From positions 1 to 5,552 of the forward strand of contig ONFH01000114.1 in NCBI GenBank assembly GCA_900317015.1: a DNA stretch of 5,552 nucleotides. Reading direction: 5' to 3'. Positions within the stretch are counted from its first letter, which is position 1, and each line of letters starts with the position of its first letter. Shown here piece by piece: positions 1-4,970 of the stretch. The position numbers and the translations under genes are program-made. The DNA comes from an uncultured Erysipelotrichaceae bacterium (GTDB taxonomy: Bacteria > Bacillota_I > Bacilli_A > Erysipelotrichales > Coprobacillaceae). The notes beneath the pieces were generated by a model. The model had not been told where the DNA came from. It saw only the letters and a program-made list of their open reading frames with translations, and did no database searches.

Positions 1-1548
1 AGCTTAGATCAGGTGTGTCAGATGTCCTTAGTCGAAGTCATTGAGTGGGTCAAGAAAGTTCCAAACTGGGTACCCAATGAAATGAAACCGATGGCCGAAA
101 GTATTTGTGCATCATTTTTAAATAATGCTAAACGTCTCATGGATCTTGGCTTAGGTTATCTCACATTAGATCGTGCGGGCTCAACACTTTCAACCGGGGA
201 ACGTCAGCGTATGCAGTTGGCTCGTTCCATTCGTAATGAAACAACGGGAGTTCTCTATGTCTTAGATGAACCATCCATTGGATTACATCCGGCGAATATT
301 GAAGGATTAGTAGGCGTGATGGATGATTTAGTTGATGATGGGAATACGGTTGTCTTAGTTGATCATGATACGCAGGTCTTAAAACATGCGGATTATTTGA
401 TTGAAATGGGACCACAAGCAGGTAAGAATGGTGGTCATGTTATTGCGACGGGTTCTGTCGATGATTTGATTTCTAATAAAGAATCAATCATTGGTCCTTT
501 TTTAGGAAATTGTCAAGTTCTTGTCAATCAATCTGTCCCTGAGGAACACTTATTTGATGAAGGAACAATCATTATGCATACCGATGCGATTCATACCGTG
601 AAACCATTAGAAGTAAAGATTCCAAAAGGACGCTTAAGTGTTGTCACGGGTGTCTCTGGCTCTGGTAAGACAACCATGGTGCTTGAATCATTAGTCCCTG
701 CTCTAGAGGCTTCAATTAATGAAGACGCCTTACCAAAACATGTCAAAGACATCGATGCCCCAGGCATTGAACACGTCAAACTCATTGATGCCACACCGAT
801 TGGCATTAACAATCGTTCGACAGTGGCCACCTATGCAAAAGTCCATGATGAATTAAGAAAAGCCTTTGCGAAAACAGAACAATCTATTCATCAGAAACTA
901 AAAGCAGGAGCGTTCTCCTATAATACAGGAAAACTGAGATGTCCAACTTGTGATGGAACCGGTAGTGTCTCACTAGATGTGCAGTTCTTACCTGATGTTG
1001 AAATCGATTGTCCTGATTGTCGTGGGTCACGATATGGTCAAGAGGCATACGCGATCAAATGGACCAATCAGAATGGGGAATCCTATTCCTTACCAGAACT
1101 TATGGAAATGTCGGTTGATGAAGCCTTAAAAGCTTGTGTCGGATTAAAAAGTGTTGAACGTCGTTTAAATACGTTATCAGAGATGGGCTTAGGCTATTTA
1201 ACATTAGGTGAAGAAACACCAGGCTTATCTGGTGGGGAAGCCCAGCGTTTAAAATTGGCGAGTGAAATGGGGAAAACGCAAAAGAATGCTTTATTTGTCT
1301 TTGATGAACCAACTATTGGTCTTCATCCTTTAGATGTCGAGACATTATTAAAAGTCTTTATGTCTCTTATTGATCAGGGGGCAACGATTGTCGTCATTGA
1401 ACATGATCAGGATGTCATTAAAAATGCCGATTACATTATTGATATGGGACCACAAGGTGGCGAGTATGGTGGAGAGATCGTTTGCAGTGGGACCGTTGAG
1501 AAAATCAAACAATGTCCACAATCCTTAACGGGAAAGTATCTGAAGTAA
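1..1548 (+). CDS. UvrA-like excinuclease ABC subunit A family ATPase, 5' end missing
   Basis: The frame is open to the left edge without a stop, so this is the C-terminal two thirds or so of a longer protein; the GTG at 13 is probably an internal valine. Residues below count from that codon. The end of ATPase half I shows an LSTGERQ signature (59-65), Walker B VLYVLDEP (80-87) and the H-loop His118. Half II shows Walker A GVSGSGKTT (213-221), a four-cysteine zinc module (C310, C313, C333, C336, with FLPDV between the pairs), signature LSGGEAQR (405-412), Walker B LFVFDEP (427-433) and His464. This order is diagnostic of UvrA, which scans DNA for bulky damage and loads UvrB. The STGERQ variant in half I is, from memory, typical of the shorter UvrA paralogs in Bacillota and actinobacteria, some linked to resistance to DNA-binding drugs, rather than of the housekeeping UvrA. 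The distinguishing UvrB-binding region would lie upstream of the window. The gene ends with TAA and a terminator and looks intact at its 3' end. Confidence 0.93.
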   Translation, partial: SLDQVCQMSLVEVIEWVKKVPNWVPNEMKPMAESICASFLNNAKRLMDLGLGYLTLDRAGSTLSTGERQRMQLARSIRNETTGVLYVLDEPSIGLHPANIEGLVGVMDDLVDDGNTVVLVDHDTQVLKHADYLIEMGPQAGKNGGHVIATGSVDDLISNKESIIGPFLGNCQVLVNQSVPEEHLFDEGTIIMHTDAIHTVKPLEVKIPKGRLSVVTGVSGSGKTTMVLESLVPALEASINEDALPKHVKDIDAPGIEHVKLIDATPIGINNRSTVATYAKVHDELRKAFAKTEQSIHQKLKAGAFSYNTGKLRCPTCDGTGSVSLDVQFLPDVEIDCPDCRGSRYGQEAYAIKWTNQNGESYSLPELMEMSVDEALKACVGLKSVERRLNTLSEMGLGYLTLGEETPGLSGGEAQRLKLASEMGKTQKNALFVFDEPTIGLHPLDVETLLKVFMSLIDQGATIVVIEHDQDVIKNADYIIDMGPQGGEYGGEIVCSGTVEKIKQCPQSLTGKYLK

Positions 1549-1620
1549 ATAAATCCAAACAAAGAAGAACATGAGTATAGAAAGTGATGCAGGCAATTGT
1601 TTTATTTGTTAGAACACGCA

Positions 1621-1650
1621 AACACTAAGGTTTAGGCCTTGGTGTTTTTT
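1621..1650 (+). terminator. Intrinsic terminator of the UvrA-like gene
   Basis: AACACTAAGG (1621-1630) pairs with CCTTGGTGTT (1637-1646) across a six-base loop; there is one G-T wobble. Six T residues (1645-1650) follow. It lies 72 bases past the UvrA-like stop codon and points the right way. Confidence 0.9.
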
Positions 1651-1707
1651 GAGCAATGACAATAAAATTAAAAACGTTTATCTTAAATGATGAAATATAG
1701 AATGTTT

Positions 1708-1730
1708 ATGCCGGAGTGATCCGGCATTTT
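1708..1730 (+). terminator. Second hairpin with short T run, possible terminator
   Basis: ATGCCGGA (1708-1715) and TCCGGCAT (1720-1727) form a perfect 8-bp stem with a GTGA loop, followed by only four T residues. GC-rich stems are rare in this AT-rich spacer, so the structure is probably functional. On the minus strand no T run follows, so it reads as plus-strand. It could be a backup terminator for the UvrA-like gene or the end of a short unannotated transcript starting after 1650. Confidence 0.55.
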
Positions 1731-1802
1731 ACATACGCTTTGGTCATATTATCTATTTATGTTTATAGCTTTTAGCAAAATGATGCTCCCTCTTTACTAA
1801 AA

Positions 1803-1829
1803 ATGACAATGTTCTGTGCATTTATGACA
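1803..1829 (+). promoter_or_regulatory. 27-bp regulatory block upstream of gene A (copy 1)
   Basis: The block contains ATGACA at 1803-1808, TTCTGT at 1812-1817 and ATTTATGACA ending at 1829. The two ATGACA copies start 21 bp apart, two helical turns, as expected for a protein dimer binding one face of DNA. The same block precedes gene B at 4872-4898, with 23 of 27 bases identical and nearly the same distance to the start codon (100 bp here, 99 bp there). Such spacing is known for LytTR-family regulators (AgrA, ComE, VirR), but the hexamer itself is only a loose match to their consensus, so the class of regulator is a guess. Confidence 0.65.
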
Positions 1830-1852
1830 TGTTTTATTTCTTGTACAATAAT
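1824..1852 (+). promoter_or_regulatory. Candidate promoter of gene A
   Basis: The second ATGACA (1824-1829) matches the -35 consensus TTGACA at five of six bases. AATAAT (1847-1852), 17 bp downstream, matches TATAAT at five of six. The overlapping TACAAT (1844-1849) and the TAAAAT at 1857-1862, the latter conserved at the same distance in front of gene B, are alternative -10 elements. The start point therefore cannot be fixed by eye. Confidence 0.45.
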
Positions 1853-1886
1853 TGATTAAAATGGGAATTGTTCAAGAAACAACTTT

Positions 1887-1897
1887 AAGGGGGGAAG
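1887..1897 (+). promoter_or_regulatory. Ribosome binding site fixing the gene A start
   Basis: AAGGGGGGAAG lies just upstream of the ATG at 1903 with normal spacing. The upstream in-frame TTG (1852) and ATG (1861) lie before this site and have no such signal, so ATG 1903 is the start. Confidence 0.85.
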
Positions 1898-1902
1898 AAA
1901 AC

Positions 1903-2805
1903 ATGTATTGTAGTAAAAGAAATGATAATCAAAAGAAGTCAATGATGATGGCTTTATGTGCATCAGCAGTCATTGCGGGATGCATGGGGATGAATTCAAA
2001 ACCAGCTTATGCATATAGTGGATTAAGCAATCATAAAGTATCTGCTTATGTGATTAATCATGTTGATTATTATAGTGATGGGAAATGTTATTTAACAAAT
2101 GAATATCACTATAATCGTGCTGGCTTGATTAGTAGAATTAAAGAATATGGCAGTAATTTAGATGATACTGATCAGGATATTTTCACTTATAAGAATCATC
2201 GACTTGTATCAATCAAAGTCACGTGTCCTTCAGGTAAAGATGACAGTTATACAGATAGCTATACGTATAATCGTAAAAATCATAATGTCGCAACTGCAAT
2301 GGAAAAACTCACTAAAGGAAGCGATAGCGATTCAGAAAGCTATACAGAAGCTGCAAAATTTTCTTATAACAAAGGCAGTAAGAGAATTAACAGAAAGTAT
2401 TTTGGGGCTACTGATGGGTACTTATATGCTCTCAATTATAGCTATAATAAGCAGGGATATCTCACTAATGTTAAAGAGGGAGATGACAAATTTTCTTATA
2501 GCTATTCTTATGATCGACATGGAACAGTGAGTCAAGAAGGCTATGACTATGGAAGTTCAACTGACTATTATAAATATGATAATACCTATGATGGGAATGG
2601 ACGTTTAATTCAGTATACTTATACAGATACAAATGATGACGACTGGAAAGGTGTCTCTGTAAAAATTAGTTATAAGAAAATTTCCGTAAACTCACATTAT
2701 AAGAAAGCACTTAGCATTCAACAGCAGTATTATTTACGTAATGGTAAATATTTTGATGAAGCAAGTAATAATTATTTAAATGCTTTAGCTGATGCTTATA
2801 AATAG
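1903..2805 (+). CDS. Gene A: exported tyrosine-rich protein with YD-like beta repeats
   Basis: This is a 300-residue protein of unknown function. The N-terminus is a signal peptide: basic residues to about 12, then a hydrophobic core at about 14-26. IAGC (24-27) fits a lipoprotein box, with C27 as the lipidated residue; AYA (35-37) is an alternative signal peptidase I site. The mature part has about 40 tyrosines and a run of strand-like units of the form Y-x-Y-N/D-x-x-G-x-L: around 67-83 (YHYNRAGLI), 94-106, 119-135, 152-167, 178-191 (YSYNKQGYL), 199-214 and 227-240 (TYDGNGRLIQYTY). These resemble the YD repeats of RHS/wall-associated proteins, but the protein is far shorter and lacks an RHS core. 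The last 40 residues look helical. Residues 54-123 align without gaps to gene B 124-193, about half identical. It is a single-gene unit with its own terminator, and the promoter block is shared with gene B. A surface lipoprotein or secreted protein is the best inference. Confidence 0.88.
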   Translation: MYCSKRNDNQKKSMMMALCASAVIAGCMGMNSKPAYAYSGLSNHKVSAYVINHVDYYSDGKCYLTNEYHYNRAGLISRIKEYGSNLDDTDQDIFTYKNHRLVSIKVTCPSGKDDSYTDSYTYNRKNHNVATAMEKLTKGSDSDSESYTEAAKFSYNKGSKRINRKYFGATDGYLYALNYSYNKQGYLTNVKEGDDKFSYSYSYDRHGTVSQEGYDYGSSTDYYKYDNTYDGNGRLIQYTYTDTNDDDWKGVSVKISYKKISVNSHYKKALSIQQQYYLRNGKYFDEASNNYLNALADAYK

Positions 2806-2831
2806 CTTCAAGTAGGTTTATAAAGCACAAG

Positions 2832-2857
2832 TACGAGAGGGTAACCTCTCGTATTTT
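2832..2857 (+). terminator. Terminator of gene A
   Basis: TACGAGAGG (2832-2840) and CCTCTCGTA (2845-2853) form a perfect 9-bp stem with a GTAA loop, followed by TTTTG. It sits 26 bases after the gene A stop, between convergent genes. The T run is short but the stem is strong. On the minus strand the flank is less T-rich, so it mainly serves gene A. Confidence 0.8.
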
Positions 2858-2952
2858 GATTAACATAAAAGTGACATGTCATTCATGCCGCTTGAATAAT
2901 AGTATACTCGTTTTTACGATATTCATTTTTTAAACGGATCACTAAGATCCTA

Positions 2953-3615
2953 TTATAAACGTTTCAATCTATGCTTTTTCAATAGGGGAGTGACATCGTT
3001 GAGTGATGGTAAGACTTGTTCTGTCATTTTTACGTATTGTTCTTCTGGCTGTTTCATATCAGGAATACAGATCACTTTGATTTGTCCATTATAGGCCGCT
3101 TGAATACCTGCTTCACTATCTTCTAGGACTAGGGCATGATTTTTTGAAACATGAAGTTTACGACAAGCTTTGATAAAGATTTCTGGATCTGGTTTACTAT
3201 TTGTCACTTCATCACCACAGATGGAGTCATCAAAATAAGACGTGAGATGTGCCAAATTAAGAATAGAATCCACACGTTTACGGGTACTAGAGGTGGCTAC
3301 AATCGTTTTATAATGATGCTTCTTTAAGTATTGTAAGAGTTCTAGTAATCCTGGTTTTAGTGGGACACCTTCGTTGATAAATCTACGTGCCATCAACGTA
3401 TGTGTTTTCTTGAGTGCATCCTCATAGGGAAAGTTTTTTCCATAGACTTTTTCAAACTGTTTTTTCGCAATATCTGCCGTATGTCCTAGTAATGTGACAT
3501 AAAAGTCTCGATCCATCGTAAGTCCCATTGTTTTCATCACTTCTTGATAACATTCAAATGTAACCCGTTCACTATCAATCATGAGCCCATCCATATCAAA
3601 TATAATTGCTTGCAT
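2953..3615 (-). CDS. HAD-superfamily phosphatase, beta-phosphoglucomutase-like subfamily
   Basis: This 220-residue soluble cytoplasmic enzyme has all four HAD motifs. Motif I is IIFDMDGLMIDSE, with nucleophile D7 and acid/base D9. Motif II is VATSS (about 106-110). The motif III lysine lies in NSKPDPEIF (about K141). Motif IV is LEDSEAGI (E165, D166), which binds Mg2+. A helical C1-type cap lies between motifs I and II (about 15-80). Length and motifs fit HAD subfamily IA enzymes that remove phosphate from, or isomerise, small sugar phosphates; the substrate cannot be told from sequence. The start is ATG 3615, preceded by GGGGTGAT; the in-frame GTG at 3630 lies upstream of that site. A terminator-like hairpin separates it from the upstream reductase gene, so it is probably transcribed alone. 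No clear promoter was found in the 118 bases between that hairpin and the ATG, and no strong terminator after the stop. Confidence 0.93.
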   Translation of the reverse strand: MQAIIFDMDGLMIDSERVTFECYQEVMKTMGLTMDRDFYVTLLGHTADIAKKQFEKVYGKNFPYEDALKKTHTLMARRFINEGVPLKPGLLELLQYLKKHHYKTIVATSSTRKRVDSILNLAHLTSYFDDSICGDEVTNSKPDPEIFIKACRKLHVSKNHALVLEDSEAGIQAAYNGQIKVICIPDMKQPEEQYVKMTEQVLPSLNDVTPLLKKHRLKRL

Positions 3616-3618
3616 CGT

Positions 3619-3626
3619 ATCACCCC
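3619..3626 (-). promoter_or_regulatory. Ribosome binding site of the HAD phosphatase gene
   Basis: On the minus strand GGGGTGAT ends three bases before ATG 3615. It matches the extended anti-Shine-Dalgarno pairing (GGTGAT) and decides for this ATG over the GTG at 3630. Confidence 0.8.
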
Positions 3627-3733
3627 GCACCTATTTTAGTTGAATTTGTTAAATACGCTAGATAAACTTGATGAATTCATGCATATTTTCAAGTAATGAA
3701 AATAAATTAAGGTGAAATATTTCAAAAGAACCA

Positions 3734-3779
3734 GAAAAGGACAAAATACAGAGATTGATCCATGTATTTTGTCCTTTTT
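3734..3779 (-). terminator. Long perfect hairpin, terminator of the reductase gene
   Basis: Bases 3735-3750 and 3763-3778 are perfectly complementary (16 bp: AAAAGGACAAAATACA and its complement) around a 12-base loop; a G-T wobble can extend the stem by one pair. It lies 15 bases beyond the reductase stop codon. Read on the minus strand, the stem ends in TTTT followed by a pyrimidine-rich stretch. The stem is AT-rich and T-flanked on both strands, so it could also stop plus-strand read-through. Confidence 0.75.
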
Positions 3780-3793
3780 GTTAAAGATAATCA

Positions 3794-4708
3794 TTATGGA
3801 AGGGGATGCTGAGTCAAATAGATGGTATACCATTCTTCACGACTTAAAAGCGTACTACTAGCCTGAGCTGATTCTTTAAGATGAGTAGGAGATGTGGTGC
3901 CAATAATAGCTTGCATCTTACCGGGAATTCTTAGAATCCAAGATAAAGCAATAGCACTTGGTGTCACACCTTTTTCTTTAGCCAGCTTTTCTAAGATCGC
4001 ATTTAACTTAGGATACTTTGGAGAATTTAAGAATGTGCCTTCAAAGACCCCGTATTGTAATGCGGACCAAGCCTGAATAAGCATACCTTCCTTTTGCATT
4101 GTTGGTAATAATGTACCATCACTATAAGCGAGAGGATTTTCTGTATTCACATTAAATGTCGCATCCACCATTGGTGAAAAGGCTGGAGATAGCTGAAGCT
4201 GATTGATCTTAAGCGGGACTTTGACAACACTTCTTAAATAGTTAAGCTGAGCACTATTCATATTAGAAACACCAAAGTAACGTACTTTACCTTCATGATA
4301 AAGTTTTTCAAAAGCACGACTCACTGATTCAATATCCATTAAGACATCAGGACGATGTAATAATAAACTATCTAAATGATCTGTATGTAAACGTTCAAGT
4401 GATTCCTTCACGCAGTTAATAATATAGTCTTCATCAAAATCATAATAAGTCATATCATCAGTGATATGGATCCCACATTTACTCTGTAAGAAGAATTGTT
4501 CTCTTAATTGTGGATGTTTTTTAAAGACATCACCTAAGTGTTTTTCACAGGCTCCTCGCCCATAGATATCAGCAGTATCAATGACATTGATTCCTGATTC
4601 TAGAGCTGTTTGTATTAATGCATACACTGCATCGGTGGTCATATCTTGAATACGCATAGATCCAAGAACGATTTCTGAAAGCTCTTGATTATCAAATGTT
4701 AATTTCAT
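3794..4708 (-). CDS. Aldo/keto reductase, YdhF-like
   Basis: This is a 304-residue NADPH-dependent oxidoreductase of the AKR superfamily, expected to be a cytoplasmic (alpha/beta)8 barrel that reduces aldehydes or ketones. The whole catalytic tetrad is visible: D44 in VIDTAD, Y49 in IYGRG, K77 in SKCGI and H118 in LLLHRPD. GKVRYFGVSN (140-149) is the second family signature, and IIGTTSPTHLKESAQA (268-283) is the C-terminal nicotinamide-cofactor phosphate-binding segment. The pattern SKCGI, DHLDSLLLHRPD, FGVSN, WILRIPG matches the E. coli YdhF type as I remember it; length is normal. The start is ATG 4708 because AAAGGAG lies nine bases upstream; the ATG at 4732 has no such site. The physiological substrate is unknown. 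The promoter region carries two palindromes that may be operators, so the gene may be inducible. It is divergent from gene B. Confidence 0.94.
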   Translation of the reverse strand: MKLTFDNQELSEIVLGSMRIQDMTTDAVYALIQTALESGINVIDTADIYGRGACEKHLGDVFKKHPQLREQFFLQSKCGIHITDDMTYYDFDEDYIINCVKESLERLHTDHLDSLLLHRPDVLMDIESVSRAFEKLYHEGKVRYFGVSNMNSAQLNYLRSVVKVPLKINQLQLSPAFSPMVDATFNVNTENPLAYSDGTLLPTMQKEGMLIQAWSALQYGVFEGTFLNSPKYPKLNAILEKLAKEKGVTPSAIALSWILRIPGKMQAIIGTTSPTHLKESAQASSTLLSREEWYTIYLTQHPLP

Positions 4709-4717
4709 TTCTTTCGA

Positions 4718-4724
4718 CTCCTTT
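4718..4724 (-). promoter_or_regulatory. Ribosome binding site fixing the reductase start
   Basis: On the minus strand AAAGGAG lies nine bases before ATG 4708. The other in-frame ATG (4732) is upstream of this site and preceded only by A/T, so it is not used. Confidence 0.85.
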
Positions 4725-4746
4725 AATTTCATAAAAAATAGATCCT

Positions 4747-4761
4747 AAGACATCATGTCTT
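4747..4761. promoter_or_regulatory. Palindrome AAGACAT-C-ATGTCTT, possible operator
   Basis: This is a perfect 7-1-7 inverted repeat just downstream of the predicted reductase -10 box, at about +5 to +19 of the transcript. The one-base centre suits a dimeric repressor better than an RNA hairpin. No regulator can be named. Confidence 0.45.
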
Positions 4762-4771
4762 GTATTCATTA

Positions 4772-4800
4772 ATTCTAATATGATTAATCATTGAAAACAA
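4772..4800 (-). promoter_or_regulatory. Likely sigma-A-type promoter of the reductase gene
   Basis: On the minus strand TTGTTT (4800-4795) is followed after exactly 17 bp by TAGAAT (4777-4772), five of six matches to the -10 consensus. Transcription would start near 4765, about 57 bases before the ATG at 4708. Confidence 0.6.
4780..4791. promoter_or_regulatory. 12-bp palindrome in the reductase promoter spacer
   Basis: ATGATTAATCAT is perfectly self-complementary and sits between the predicted -35 and -10 boxes, a place where repressors or MerR-type activators bind. The 17-bp spacer is normal length, which argues against MerR. AT-rich palindromes also arise by chance. Confidence 0.35.
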
Positions 4801-4871
4801 CTAAATTGTACGTACTTATGTGTAATCCTGATTAAAATAAGGATTTTATAAGGCATTGAATCATGTAAAGA

Positions 4872-4898
4872 ATGACAAAATTCTGTATATTTATGACA
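4872..4898 (+). promoter_or_regulatory. 27-bp regulatory block upstream of gene B (copy 2)
   Basis: ATGACA at 4872-4877, TTCTGT at 4881-4886 and ATTTATGACA ending at 4898 repeat the block upstream of gene A with 23 of 27 bases identical. The direct repeats are again 21 bp apart. After the block, TATAAT (4908-4913) is the best -10 by sequence. TAAAAT (4926-4931), with TG one base upstream giving an extended -10, is at exactly the same distance from the block as its counterpart at 1857. The start site is unresolved. Confidence 0.65.
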
Positions 4899-4955
4899 GT
4901 TTTCATTTATAATAGGAATAAATGATAAAATGTGGTTATTAAGAGTGGTAATGGG

Positions 4956-4961
4956 AAGGGG
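4956..4961 (+). promoter_or_regulatory. Ribosome binding site of gene B
   Basis: AAGGGG lies nine bases before ATG 4971. Another ATG at 4966 is out of frame and reaches a stop after 15 codons. ATG 4971 opens the zinc-ribbon reading frame, and its first ten bases (ATGTATTGTA) are identical to the gene A start. Confidence 0.75.
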
Positions 4962-4970
4962 AAAGATGTT

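Larger units (their letters stand above)
1549..1902. other. Gene-free intergenic region between the UvrA-like gene and gene A
   Basis: No convincing coding sequence is seen on either strand in these 354 bases. They hold the UvrA-like gene terminator (1621-1650), a second strong hairpin with a short T run (1708-1730), a very AT-rich stretch, the 27-bp block shared with gene B (1803-1829), a likely promoter, and the gene A leader with its ribosome binding site. Nothing recognisable lies in 1731-1800. Confidence 0.7.

Noticed and set aside
1656..1661. A further ATGACA after the UvrA-like gene terminator
   Set aside because: There is no second copy 21 bp away and no TTCTGT; a single hexamer is expected by chance.
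1852..1902. Upstream TTG start extending gene A by 17 codons
   Set aside because: The strong ribosome binding site at 1887-1897 lies inside this extension, and the extension would put non-hydrophobic residues before the signal peptide.
2162..2530. 122-codon plus-strand reading frame inside gene A
   Set aside because: It is a shifted-frame shadow of the repetitive gene A sequence, Ile-rich and low complexity, with no start signal.
2872..2908. TGACATGTCA palindrome (2872-2881) and TATACT (2903-2908) as a promoter with operator
   Set aside because: No -35 box at proper spacing and no gene follows on either strand; the region lies between convergent genes.
2936..2950. GGATC-ACTAA-GATCC hairpin as terminator of the HAD phosphatase gene
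   Set aside because: The stem is only 5 bp and only three T residues follow on the minus strand; too weak to call.
3671..3680. ATGAATTCAT palindrome in the HAD phosphatase upstream region
   Set aside because: Only ten bases in AT-rich DNA, and no convincing promoter could be placed next to it.
3636..3833. 65-codon minus-strand reading frame between the reductase and phosphatase genes
   Set aside because: It overlaps the reductase 3' end and runs straight through the 16-bp terminator hairpin; no ribosome binding site or recognisable protein.
4824..4845. AATCCT/AGGATT hairpin upstream of gene B
   Set aside because: Six-base, AT-rich stem with a ten-base loop and no T run of note; plausible by chance here.
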